DNA of 58,042 bases from positions 1 to 58,042 of the forward strand of contig JAKAFL010000018.1 in the NCBI GenBank assembly GCA_021817945.1. The letters run 5' to 3'. The position numbers and the translations under genes are program-made. Below the pieces are notes generated by a model. It searched no databases. It saw only the letters and a program-made list of their open reading frames with translations, and was not told the origin of the DNA. Below are positions 24,532 to 33,381 of this stretch, in pieces. Position 1 is the first letter of the stretch. The number at the start of each line of letters is the position of its first letter. Origin of the DNA: a bacterium (GTDB lineage: Bacteria; Verrucomicrobiota; Verrucomicrobiia; Limisphaerales; UBA11358).

Positions 24532-25461
24532 ATGACCACCTGTGCCCCTGCCAACCCCCTGTTCATAGCAGGTCCCACAGGTGTGGGAAAATCCGAGGTG
24601 GCAATGATCCTGGCAGAGAGGATAAAAGGGGAAATCATCACCGTGGATTCCATGCAGGTGTATCGCGGGCTGAATGTGGGAACCGCCAAGCCATCCGAGG
24701 CAGACCAGGCACGCGTGTCCCATCATCTGTTGGATATTTGCAGGCTGGAGGAACACTTTGATGCCGCACGGTTCGTTCAATGCGCGCGGCAGGCCGTGGA
24801 AACCATCCTCGAACGCGGGCGCGTTCCGGTTTTTTGCGGCGGCACCGGTTTGTACTTCAAAGCCTGGCTGGAAGGCTTGGGAAACGCGCCTCCTGGATCG
24901 GCGGAACTGCGGGCGGAGTTGGAATCCACGCCGTTGGATTCCCTGGTCGCCGAGTTGGAAAAGGGTGATCCAGAGGCTTATTCCTTGATGGACCTCAAAA
25001 ACCCCCGGCGCGTGGTCCGGGCGGTGGAGGTGCTTCGTCTTACTGGGAAACCCTTTTCAAAACAGCGGGCGGTCTGGCAAAGGGACATGGCGGGAAAGGT
25101 GACGAATGGTCTGTTTATTCTCTGCCGTTCCACGGAAGATTTACACGCACGGATACGGGGCCGCGTGGAGAAAATGTTCCAAAATGGTTTGGTGGAGGAA
25201 ACCCGGCAACTACTCACCCAGGGTTTGGCATTCAACCGCACCGCAATGCAGGCGATAGGCTACCGGCAGGTAGTGGAGGGACTGGCCCAAGGGGAATCGC
25301 TGGCGATGATGAAGGAAAAGGTCACGATACGAACCCGCCAATTTGCCCGCCGTCAATTGATCTGGTTTAGAAAACATGCAAGAGGCATCCAGTTGGAAAT
25401 TCCATCTGACCAAACCACAAATGAAACCGCGGAAAGAATCCTCCAGGATTGGACGGTTTGA
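24532..25461 (+). CDS. miaA: tRNA dimethylallyltransferase
   Basis: MiaA adds the isopentenyl group to A37 of tRNAs reading codons that start with U. The 309-residue protein has the P-loop IAGPTGVGKSEVA, the catalytic/substrate motif VDSMQVYRGLNVGTAKP, DICRLEEHFDAARFV and the tRNA-contact segment NRTAMQAIGYRQVVEGL. Length is normal. It probably shares a transcript with lgt. Confidence 0.96.
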   Translation: MTTCAPANPLFIAGPTGVGKSEVAMILAERIKGEIITVDSMQVYRGLNVGTAKPSEADQARVSHHLLDICRLEEHFDAARFVQCARQAVETILERGRVPVFCGGTGLYFKAWLEGLGNAPPGSAELRAELESTPLDSLVAELEKGDPEAYSLMDLKNPRRVVRAVEVLRLTGKPFSKQRAVWQRDMAGKVTNGLFILCRSTEDLHARIRGRVEKMFQNGLVEETRQLLTQGLAFNRTAMQAIGYRQVVEGLAQGESLAMMKEKVTIRTRQFARRQLIWFRKHARGIQLEIPSDQTTNETAERILQDWTV

Positions 25462-25561
25462 GGCCAATGGGGCGGCGCCAGCCCGATTTTCAACCCCTTC
25501 TGGAAATGAAAAAGAAAACTGATTTCTTTTTTTTGGACTTTCAAAGGGATAAAATGGCGGG

Positions 25562-26845
25562 GTGAATCGAACTCAATCCGAGGTTTTGTTTGCCGAGGCG
25601 CTGAACCATCTGCCTGGAGGTGTCAATTCCCCTGTTCGCGCCTTTAGGGCTGTGGGCGGGACGCCCTTTTTTGTGAATCACGCCTTTGGCGCCCACGTCA
25701 GGGATGTGGACGGGAATGAACTTTTGGATTACGTGGGGACATGGGGGCCGGCCATTTTGGGGCATGCCCATCCACGAATCATTGAAGCGGTGAAGGATGC
25801 GGCCACGCATGGCACAAGTTTTGGCATTCCAAATCCACTGGAAATCAAAATGGCGCGCCTGATCAAGGAACGCGTGCCATCAGTTCAAAAAGTGCGCATG
25901 ACCAACTCGGGCACCGAGGCCTGCATGGCTGCAATCCGGCTGGCGCGTGGCTACACGAAACGTGATAAAATCATCAAGTTTGACGGATGTTATCATGGGC
26001 ACGTGGATTCGTTACTGGTGCGGGCTGGGTCTGGAGCGCTGACGCTGGGGCAGCCAGACAGCGCAGGCATCCCGGGCGCGTTCACCCAACACACGGTGGT
26101 TTTGCCATTCAACGACCAGGCTGCGGTTGAAGAAGCTTTTGCATCCCATCCTGAAGGGATAGCAGGCATCATATTAGAACCCATTCCCGCCAACGCGGGG
26201 CTTTACCTGCCCAAGCCAGGCTATCTTGAATTTCTGCGGGACATCACACGGAAGCACCAGTCCCTGTTGATTTTCGATGAGGTCATGACCGGATTCCGGC
26301 TTGCCCCTGGTGGGGCACAGGAACGGTTTGGCATGACGCCGGACCTTACCTGCTTTGGAAAAATCATCGGTGGTGGGTTGCCCGTGGGGGCACTGGGCGG
26401 CCGGGCGGAGATCATGGATTTTCTGGCGCCATTAGGTCCGGTTTACCAAGCGGGCACACTGAGTGGCAACCCGCTGGCCATGGCGGCGGGCATTGCCGCG
26501 CTCGAGGAACTATCGGCCTCAGGGGCCCATGCATTGCTGGAATCATTGGGAACTCAGCTCTCTGAAGGAATGCGCAAGGAGGCAGGCAGGGCTGGCATTC
26601 CCGTGCAAGTTCATTCTTGTGGCTCGATGTTTTGCACCTACTTCCACCCGGACCCTGTCCACAATGTGGCCGATGCACTCAAGAGCGACCGGGATCGTTT
26701 CAAACGCTTCTTTCATGGCATGCTGGAGAACGGCATTTACCTGGCTCCATCCCAATTTGAAGCCGGGTTCATATCCACCGCCCACACGGCTGGGGACATT
26801 GAATCCACATTGGCGGCGGCGCACAAAGTTTTTAAGAGCCTATGA
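25562..26845 (+). CDS. hemL: Glutamate-1-semialdehyde 2,1-aminomutase
   Basis: HemL converts glutamate-1-semialdehyde to 5-aminolevulinate in C5-pathway tetrapyrrole synthesis. The 427-residue PLP enzyme has the substrate/cofactor motifs [41 protein letters not shown] [12 protein letters not shown] and the PLP lysine in [14 protein letters not shown]. The start is GTG at 25562, 100 bp after miaA. Confidence 0.96.
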   Translation: MNRTQSEVLFAEALNHLPGGVNSPVRAFRAVGGTPFFVNHAFGAHVRDVDGNELLDYVGTWGPAILGHAHPRIIEAVKDAATHGTSFGIPNPLEIKMARLIKERVPSVQKVRMTNSGTEACMAAIRLARGYTKRDKIIKFDGCYHGHVDSLLVRAGSGALTLGQPDSAGIPGAFTQHTVVLPFNDQAAVEEAFASHPEGIAGIILEPIPANAGLYLPKPGYLEFLRDITRKHQSLLIFDEVMTGFRLAPGGAQERFGMTPDLTCFGKIIGGGLPVGALGGRAEIMDFLAPLGPVYQAGTLSGNPLAMAAGIAALEELSASGAHALLESLGTQLSEGMRKEAGRAGIPVQVHSCGSMFCTYFHPDPVHNVADALKSDRDRFKRFFHGMLENGIYLAPSQFEAGFISTAHTAGDIESTLAAAHKVFKSL

Positions 26846-26957
26846 TGTCACCCAACGGACTCGCTTCATGGGCAGTCGCCGGATTGGAGAAAATGCAAGC
26901 GCCGGGGTCGCGCCTGCATGCGGCTAAACCATGCGAGATTGCGAAGGGATCGTGTTC

Positions 26958-27476
26958 ATGAAAAACCAGGAAGCTTACGATGATGCCATGTTTGATTTCA
27001 GCAAGGGTGACTTTGCGCAGGCTGCGGTGAAACTGAAGGCGGTTTTGGGAGCGGACCCCGGCTATTACGAAGCCCAGCTTGCATTGGGCATGGCCTTTTA
27101 CAGGATGGGGGATTATGCGTCCGCGATTGAGGAAGGTCACAAGGCATTGAAAATGCGCCCATTGGATCAGCTCCCCCACACCAACCTTTCGCTTTTTTAC
27201 ATGAAATCGGGGGACAAGGTTACAGCAGAGCATCACGGATTGCAGGCTCGCATTGCGGGCTGGCGGGAAGAGGCGGCCCAAAAAGGAAAAGGCGCACCCA
27301 AACCGGACGGTGAAACCCCGAATGAGTTGGAAATGGCAGGAGCCAAACCCAAGGCCATGAAGCTGCCCGCAAAATTTCCCGACCAACCGTGGAAAAAGAA
27401 AAAACCGGAAATCTCCGGCTTATCAGCCCCGCATCCGCCCGGAACCCCACCCCATAATGCACCCGGGAAGCCTTGA
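26958..27476 (+). CDS. Small TPR-repeat protein
   Basis: From the ATG at 26958 the protein is 172 residues. The N-terminal ~85 residues form two to three tetratricopeptide helices (YDDAMFDFSKGDFAQAAVKL, EAQLALGMAFYRMGDYASAI, PHTNLSLFYMKSGDKVTAE). The rest is a Lys/Pro-rich disordered tail. It lacks a signal peptide. TPRs act as protein-binding scaffolds, and no partner is evident. An in-frame ATG at 26931 is possible, but only the 26958 start has an AGGG upstream. Confidence 0.7.
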   Translation: MKNQEAYDDAMFDFSKGDFAQAAVKLKAVLGADPGYYEAQLALGMAFYRMGDYASAIEEGHKALKMRPLDQLPHTNLSLFYMKSGDKVTAEHHGLQARIAGWREEAAQKGKGAPKPDGETPNELEMAGAKPKAMKLPAKFPDQPWKKKKPEISGLSAPHPPGTPPHNAPGKP

Positions 27477-27557
27477 TGCCGGCTTGCTCAGGGCTTGCAA
27501 GCACCCAGCCTTTAATAACCGATTGTAAGCATTTCAATTCATAATATATTCAAGACA

Positions 27558-27836
27558 ATGAAATCATCCTACGAACTGGCCATGGAACGACTTCGCAAGG
27601 CTGCTCCATCGGCAAAATTGACAGAGGCACAAAAGCGGGAACTGGCGGATTTGGATACTCAATATGCGGCCAAGATTGCGGCGAGAGAGATCGCGTTGCA
27701 GGCTGAGATCCAGCGTTTGGAGCAGGGTGAAAACGTGGAGGAAGCCCAGGAAACCAGACGCCAACTGGCTGCGGACCGCAAAAAGCTCCAGGCAGAGCTG
27801 GAGGAGAAGAAGGACCGAATCCGGGGAGGACAATGA
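27558..27836 (+). CDS. Small coiled-coil protein
   Basis: The 92-residue, highly charged protein is almost entirely predicted coiled-coil (KLTEAQKRELADLDTQYAAK... to RKKLQAELEEKKDRIRGGQ). It has no membrane segment or cysteine. Small proteins beginning MKSSYELAMERL seem familiar from verrucomicrobial genomes, where they are annotated as hypothetical. I recognise no function. A terminator-like hairpin follows about 50 bp downstream. Confidence 0.7.
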   Translation: MKSSYELAMERLRKAAPSAKLTEAQKRELADLDTQYAAKIAAREIALQAEIQRLEQGENVEEAQETRRQLAADRKKLQAELEEKKDRIRGGQ

Positions 27837-27884
27837 GGCAGGTTCGGGCAGGCATGAGACAGGGCATTTTGCGTGCGGCGCTTA

Positions 27885-27915
27885 AAAAAGCCCGGTCACC
27901 TGGGGGGGCTTTCAT
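27885..27915 (+). terminator. Intrinsic terminator-like hairpin
   Basis: AAAGCCC (27887-27893) pairs with GGGCTTT (27906-27912) around a GC-rich loop and is followed by a short T-containing stretch. It lies shortly after the small coiled-coil gene and before leuC. Confidence 0.5.
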
Positions 27916-28025
27916 TTGAGGCCCGTGTTTCCTCATGGCAAAATGTTACCGGGATTGGGCGGGCTTGGACAAATCGGGTTTGAACAGTTGAATTAGGACG
28001 CCGATTCAGCTATTATGGAGTGATT

Positions 28026-29402
28026 ATGACGTTGACTGAAAAGTTGCTTGCACGGGCTTCGGGGAAAGCGAAGGTACAAGCCGGGGATAATATCTGGGTG
28101 AATGCGGATGTCTTGATGACGCACGACGTGTGCGGGCCAGGCACGATTGGCGTTTTTAAACGCGAATTTGGCAAAGACGCCAAGGTTTGGGACAAAAACA
28201 AAATCGTCATCATCCCTGACCATTACATTTTCACGGCCGACTCCAAATCCAACCGGAATGTGGATATTCTGAGGGATTTTGTGCGCGAACAGGGGCTTCC
28301 CTATTTCTATGATGTGATAGACGATCCGAATGGCCACTGGCACTTTGACACCTCCAAGGGGATGTTAAACCGCCAATACGGCTCACGATACGCCGGGGTT
28401 TGCCATACTGCGCTGCCGCAGAAGGGTCACACCCGTCCGGGCGAAATCCTGTTTGGGACCGATTCCCACACCTGCATGGCGGGCGCATTCAATCAATTTG
28501 CAACCGGCATAGGTAACACGGATGCAGGATTCGTGATGGGCACCGGGAAGCTTCTGATCAAGGTGCCTGAGACCATGCATTTCCGTTTGGAAGGCAGCCT
28601 TTCGCCTGGGGTCATGGCCAAGGATGTGATCCTGCATTGCATTGGTGAGATAGGTTTCGATGGCGCCACTTACCGGGCCATGCAATTTGACGGTGAAGGG
28701 GTGAAAAGCCTTTCCATGGATGACCGCATGACCATTGCCAACATGGCCATTGAGGCGGGTGGAAAAAACGGCATATTTGAATTTGACCTGCGCACCCAGG
28801 AATACGTGGATGCCCGCACCAAATTGAACGGCACAAAAAGCCAGTACGAACCTGTGTTGCGGGACCAGGACGAAAAATTCATTTATGATTTGACGGTGGA
28901 TTTGAGCCGTTTGGAGCCTACGGTGGCGTGTCATCCGGACCCGGGCCAGCGCAAAAAGGCCAAGGAATTGGGTCACATCAAACTGGACCGTGCTTACGTG
29001 GGCTCCTGCACCGGGGGCAAAACCAGTGATTTCATTGAATTTGCCCGGGTCTTGCGTGGACGGCGAGTGGCGATAGACACGTTTGGCGTGCCCGCCACAC
29101 CTGAAATTGTTCGTGACCTCCAGTCCACCTATTGGGGACAAGAAACGGTCTGGCAAATCCTCGTAAACGCCGGGGTGCAAATGACTGAAAACGCTGGCTG
29201 CGCCGCCTGCCTGGGTGGACCGGTGGACACATTTGGCCGTATTAACAAGTCCGGCATCAATTGCATCAGCGCCACCAACCGGAATTTTCCGGGCCGAATG
29301 GGGGACAAGGAGTCCAAAGTATTTCTGGCCTCTCCAGCCACCGTGGCTGCAAGTGCCGTGGCTGGCAAAATTGCCGACCCACGGGAATATGTTTCCAATT
29401 AA
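28026..29402 (+). CDS. leuC: 3-isopropylmalate dehydratase large subunit (plant-like LeuC)
   Basis: LeuC, with LeuD, isomerises 2- to 3-isopropylmalate in leucine synthesis. The 458-residue aconitase-fold protein has the iron-sulfur ligands in GSCTGGKTSDF and GCAACLGGPVDTFGR. It ends with the conserved run NRNFPGRMG...DPREY. The GSCTGGK and CLGGP..T wording is like the plant/chloroplast branch, not the classic proteobacterial LeuC (GSCTN). GGAG lies 5 bp before the ATG at 28026. No leuD is nearby, so the small subunit must be encoded elsewhere. Confidence 0.88.
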   Translation: MTLTEKLLARASGKAKVQAGDNIWVNADVLMTHDVCGPGTIGVFKREFGKDAKVWDKNKIVIIPDHYIFTADSKSNRNVDILRDFVREQGLPYFYDVIDDPNGHWHFDTSKGMLNRQYGSRYAGVCHTALPQKGHTRPGEILFGTDSHTCMAGAFNQFATGIGNTDAGFVMGTGKLLIKVPETMHFRLEGSLSPGVMAKDVILHCIGEIGFDGATYRAMQFDGEGVKSLSMDDRMTIANMAIEAGGKNGIFEFDLRTQEYVDARTKLNGTKSQYEPVLRDQDEKFIYDLTVDLSRLEPTVACHPDPGQRKKAKELGHIKLDRAYVGSCTGGKTSDFIEFARVLRGRRVAIDTFGVPATPEIVRDLQSTYWGQETVWQILVNAGVQMTENAGCAACLGGPVDTFGRINKSGINCISATNRNFPGRMGDKESKVFLASPATVAASAVAGKIADPREYVSN

Positions 29403-29702
29403 AGCCGTCTAAAAAGTGACAGCCCTTTGCAGAGCCGGGATTTTGGCATTTGGCCAAGCTTGGATGAAGGGGGATTCCTTGGTGAAGAGGACTTGAATAC
29501 GCAGATGCCAGAACAAAAGCTGCCGCTCTCAGGCACTCGCCACAGAACAATCCGTGTCGCTAATTTTTTAAATTCTTCCAGGCAAATTTGAAATGGTGCC
29601 GCCGATCAGGGGAATGATTTTTGTTGCGAACGTTTGGAGGCGGTGAGCTTGGATTCTGGCTTATGTTGTTGTAAATGTTTCAAAACGAGTGGTTTGAAAC
29701 GC
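29403..29702. other. Convergent intergenic region with inverted repeat
   Basis: The 300 bp between leuC and the convergent kinase gene hold no convincing gene. A perfect inverted repeat GTTTCAAA-N8-TTTGAAAC (29677-29700) sits directly after the kinase stop codon. It lacks a U-run, so it may be a 3'-end stem instead of an intrinsic terminator. Confidence 0.4.
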
Positions 29703-31001
29703 CTAGGAGTTGGGGTTGGAATGCGGATGCAGCACGGGGGCTTTGTAGGATCCGGGCAAATAGACGGTGAAGGTGGTCCCTTCACCATGACGAGTCTCGA
29801 CTTGCAGGACTCCATCACCCTCCTTGACCAGTCTTTGAACGATGTTTAACCCCAACCCGGTTCCCTGCTTGGGACCCTTGGTGGTGAAGTAGGGCTGAAA
29901 AATCTTGGGCAACACCTCGGGGGGTATGCCTCCCCCAGTGTCTGTAACCCATAATTTCACCAAAGGGGCCTCATTTTTAAGGTTTTCCACATTCAATAAA
30001 CGACCGTTCGACCCATCCTTGAATTGGGCCAGGTCCAATGGCGTTTGGAGGATTTCCCCGCCCACCTCCACTTTGTGAGGCTGCGACCTGCACTGGCAGC
30101 CATTCACAACCAGATTAAGCAGCACTTGGATCAAATCCGTCCCATTGATGTTCACATAAATGTCCTGGGACAGGCGGGCTACGCTGAAATCGTTGTCCAA
30201 AAGGCAGGGATGCACCCGCACTAATTGCTCCAAATCCGAGAGGAGTTGATTCAAAAGCGCCGGAGCTGGTTCATCCGATTGTTTGCGCAGGAAGCCGAGG
30301 TAACGGCGTGAAATATCTATGCAATTGGTCACCTGCCGCTCGATGACGCGAACTCGTTCCCTGACAAATTCCATGTCTTCAAGCTCCAGCCGGGAGGAAC
30401 GGTTCAGCTTGGAATTAACAAGCTGGATAAAGCCGGAAATGACCGTAAGGGGACCATTGATATCGTGGATGATGCTGGCGTAAATATCACCGCGTGTGCG
30501 GGCCATTTGCCCCTCGATGCGTTGATTTTCCAATTCACCCAGCAACTGATTGACCTTTTCGGCTCCTGAATGAATTTCCCCCTCCAGCATCCGCCGCTGC
30601 ATGGCTCCTGAGACGGCATTGCGAATGGTGGCTATGTCAAAGGGTTTGTTGATGTATTCACAGGCCCTCAACCGCAACGCCTGCCGGATGGTGTCCGTGG
30701 TCTCATAAGCTGTGATCATGACCGCCTCGATGCCCGGACGCACGAAGCGCAGCCTTTCCAGAACCTCAATGCCGGACATGCCTGCCATGCGGATATCCAG
30801 AATAGCCACGTCAATTTCATGTTGTTGCGCCAAGGCTATGGCGCTCGGCCCATCTTCCGCCATCAGGAGTTCATAATGATCCTTGAAGATGACACGTAAA
30901 GACATGCGTGGACCTTCTTCGTCGTCCACCACCAACAAAGTGCCGCGTCGTTTAGGTTTGGGTTCCGATGCAATCAGGCTTGGAGTCGCGTCGGTAACCA
31001 T
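29703..31001 (-). CDS. Hybrid response-regulator/sensor histidine kinase
   Basis: The 432-residue protein starts with a receiver domain (LLVVDDEEGPRMSL; phosphoacceptor Asp in DVAILDIRMAGMSG; conserved Lys in YINKPFD). A coiled linker leads to a dimerisation/H-box (IIHDINGPLTVISGFIQLV) and an ATPase domain with N-box-like LLNLVVNGCQ, DTGGGIPPEV and GTGLGLNIV. It lacks membrane segments, so it acts in the cytoplasm, downstream of another kinase or of a cytosolic signal. The ATG at 31001 has AAGGGA at good spacing and is preferred over the TTG/ATG further upstream. No output DNA-binding protein is adjacent. Confidence 0.88.
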   Translation of the reverse strand: MVTDATPSLIASEPKPKRRGTLLVVDDEEGPRMSLRVIFKDHYELLMAEDGPSAIALAQQHEIDVAILDIRMAGMSGIEVLERLRFVRPGIEAVMITAYETTDTIRQALRLRACEYINKPFDIATIRNAVSGAMQRRMLEGEIHSGAEKVNQLLGELENQRIEGQMARTRGDIYASIIHDINGPLTVISGFIQLVNSKLNRSSRLELEDMEFVRERVRVIERQVTNCIDISRRYLGFLRKQSDEPAPALLNQLLSDLEQLVRVHPCLLDNDFSVARLSQDIYVNINGTDLIQVLLNLVVNGCQCRSQPHKVEVGGEILQTPLDLAQFKDGSNGRLLNVENLKNEAPLVKLWVTDTGGGIPPEVLPKIFQPYFTTKGPKQGTGLGLNIVQRLVKEGDGVLQVETRHGEGTTFTVYLPGSYKAPVLHPHSNPNS

Positions 31002-31096
31002 GATCGTCCCTTCCGCACCAAGTGACATAATTGGGCAACCATAACGCAAAACCGGCGGTGCTCAAGCGAAAACCACACGAATTTCCGTGTGTGGCA

Positions 31097-32353
31097 TTAA
31101 GTCAATGCCTTTCGCAAAAGGTCAAGAGCTTGAAAGGTGGTGACTGCCTTGAAGGTTTGTCTGTCCCAGGCATTGAGATAATGATGAACGGAAACCCCAT
31201 TCGGGCTGGCTAAAGCCATAAAAACGGTGCCAACGGGTGTGGCGAGGGTGCCGCCAGCAGGACCGGCCACGCCTGTGATGGAAAGGGCGTAATTCGTGGA
31301 GAAAAGGGCTTGGGCGCCGGTGGCCATCGCACGGGCAGTCTCCTCGCTGACAGCGCCTTTTGAAACCATAAGGCCATCATCCACGCCTAAGAGACGTGAT
31401 TTGGCAGCATTGGCATAAGTCACGGCGCAACCCCGAAATACCTCTGATGCGCCCGGGATATTGGTGATGCGGTGGGCCAACAGGCCACCCGTGCAGGATT
31501 CCGCGAGAGCCAGAGTTTGTTTGCGATGCCTTAACTGTGTCACCACGATGTCTTCCAGTTCATCATCGTCGCGGCCATAAAGACTGGGGCCCAAAAGCTC
31601 CTGCACAATGCGGGCTGCCTCCTGCACCAAAGGCCCTGCCTGGCCACCCCGCGCCACCAACCGGACGTCCACTGCGCCAGGCCGGGCACAGTACCCCACC
31701 ACCAACCCCTCACACACAAGCTGGTGCAAAGGCTCCTCAATCCGCTCCTGTACCTTGGATTCTCCCACCCCGGCGGAACGCAATGTCAGGCATGCAAAGG
31801 CTTCTTGCGGGAAATGGCGATGCAAAAAGGGCGCCACCGATTCGTTAAACATGGGGTGCAATTCGCGCGGCGGCCCGGGCAGCATCACCAGCCAGGCCGG
31901 TTTTCTAGACAACGCAAAGAGGTTGGGATTCACGCATAAGGCCAGGCCTGGAGCCGTGCCGTGACTATTCAGGAAAATCTGGGCGCCCTCGGGAACCAGT
32001 TCCTCCACCGAAGTTCGCGCGGGGCGGGGTCGTTTGCGTTTCGCAAAATATTCCTCAATGTGATGGTGAATCGCGGCATTTGCCACCAGTTTGCAGCCCA
32101 GTAACCCGGCCACTTCCTCCCGGGTAAAATCATCTGAAGTGGGACCCAGACCGCCGGTTGTCACCACCAGATCGGCGCGGCCAAGCGCTTCTTGGATGGC
32201 TTGACGAATGGCTCCTGCCGTGTCTGCCACTGTCACCTGGCGCACAACTTCATGACCCAGATCAGAAAACCGGCGGCAAAGCCATTGCTGATGGGTATTC
32301 AACACACGTCCCAAAAGCAGTTCACTGCCCGTATTGACGATTTCAACATTCAT
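31097..32353 (-). CDS. cinA: CinA family protein, nicotinamide-nucleotide amidase
   Basis: The 418-residue protein has the two-domain CinA layout. The N-terminal MoCF-binding-like domain (VEIVNTGSELLLG; VVTTGGLGPTSDD) acts as a pyrophosphatase in studied homologues. The C-terminal PncC amidase domain (LAESCTGGLLAHRITNIPGAS; SITGVAGPAGG) deamidates nicotinamide mononucleotide in NAD recycling. Length is typical. It precedes the histidine kinase gene by about 95 bp on the same strand. Confidence 0.93.
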   Translation of the reverse strand: MNVEIVNTGSELLLGRVLNTHQQWLCRRFSDLGHEVVRQVTVADTAGAIRQAIQEALGRADLVVTTGGLGPTSDDFTREEVAGLLGCKLVANAAIHHHIEEYFAKRKRPRPARTSVEELVPEGAQIFLNSHGTAPGLALCVNPNLFALSRKPAWLVMLPGPPRELHPMFNESVAPFLHRHFPQEAFACLTLRSAGVGESKVQERIEEPLHQLVCEGLVVGYCARPGAVDVRLVARGGQAGPLVQEAARIVQELLGPSLYGRDDDELEDIVVTQLRHRKQTLALAESCTGGLLAHRITNIPGASEVFRGCAVTYANAAKSRLLGVDDGLMVSKGAVSEETARAMATGAQALFSTNYALSITGVAGPAGGTLATPVGTVFMALASPNGVSVHHYLNAWDRQTFKAVTTFQALDLLRKALT

Positions 32354-32383
32354 TCAACACCCCTCCCGGGAAGGATTCAATTT

Positions 32384-33211
32384 TCATTCCCCATGCGGAT
32401 GGGTCCCGGTTATTTGGGCATTGAACACCCCTAAAACATAACTTTTATTGGTATCCGGAGTGCAAAGATAGATATGGCCCGGCAAATGATGCTGCTCCAC
32501 GGACCCAAATTCCAACCGCAAGGAGTATTGGCTCATGAACGTATTCTGGTAATGGTTGGTGGCATCAAACCAGCGCAGTGAAACACGGGCGGACAAATTG
32601 GTGTCCGCCAGGATATTCAGGCTCTTGCCGGCAAGGGCCTCGGGTGGGGAACCCTTGAAATCAATCGCCACACCCGAGGTGAAAGGCCCCTTTCGACCTT
32701 TACGAAGAATCAACGTGCCGTGGCTGTACAAGGCACGGTCCACCTGAAAAGCAAAGCCGAAGATGCGCCCTCGCGCGGAAAAATCGGGAATGGATTCATT
32801 GGCGAGGTCCATCTGCCAGTAAGAATTGGTGTCCCCAAAGGGTGGGGCTGGAAGAGTGGAGGCAGCGGGCGGTTGCTGGGTGCCCCCTGCCAAAAAACCG
32901 CGAAGCAAAGTGCCTTTGTAAACAAAACCGGTCGCCAAGCCAATTCCTGCGAGAATGAGCAGCACCACATACCGCCCGGGAAATCCACCCTGGGAAGCCG
33001 GGGCGGATGGAAGGCTGTCTGCCGGTTTGGGTCCCGATCGGTCGGATGCCTTAATGCCTGTCAAAATGAACCTTTGGTCTTCAGAAGCTGGCGCCTGCGG
33101 GATGATGATTTCCTGGAAACAGGTGGGGCAGGTCATTTTGGAGCCCGCCTGCGAGGAGTCACACCGGATGTGCTGGGCGCAAACCGGACAGGCGTATTTG
33201 AATTCACTCAT
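32384..33211 (-). CDS. Zinc-ribbon membrane protein of unknown function
   Basis: From the ATG at 33211 the protein is 275 residues. It begins with an N-terminal zinc ribbon (CPVC...CPTC, residues ~8-31) that binds one metal ion, followed by a Ser/Pro linker, one membrane helix (YVVLLILAGIGLATGFVY) and a C-terminal region of about 170 residues with beta-rich pattern (IDFKGSPPEALAGKSLNI; SLRLEFGSVEQHHLPGHIYLC). The topology puts the ribbon in the cytoplasm and the large domain outside. Similar zinc-ribbon/TM proteins are common in Verrucomicrobiota and Planctomycetota, without known function. It is 30 bp upstream of cinA. Confidence 0.7.
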   Translation of the reverse strand: MSEFKYACPVCAQHIRCDSSQAGSKMTCPTCFQEIIIPQAPASEDQRFILTGIKASDRSGPKPADSLPSAPASQGGFPGRYVVLLILAGIGLATGFVYKGTLLRGFLAGGTQQPPAASTLPAPPFGDTNSYWQMDLANESIPDFSARGRIFGFAFQVDRALYSHGTLILRKGRKGPFTSGVAIDFKGSPPEALAGKSLNILADTNLSARVSLRWFDATNHYQNTFMSQYSLRLEFGSVEQHHLPGHIYLCTPDTNKSYVLGVFNAQITGTHPHGE

Positions 33212-33381
33212 GATAATACGTTGCCAACATTCCATATTTGCCAAAAACCGGCAACGGCCAAATGCACTAATTTCCCATCCAGTTACGCCCTTCAGGAATG
33301 ATGGAGGGGAACGGTTTGCCCAAGCAGGCAAAAAAATAATGGGCAATTCCGCCCAAGTGTGGTTTACATTAGGCAGCTAAA

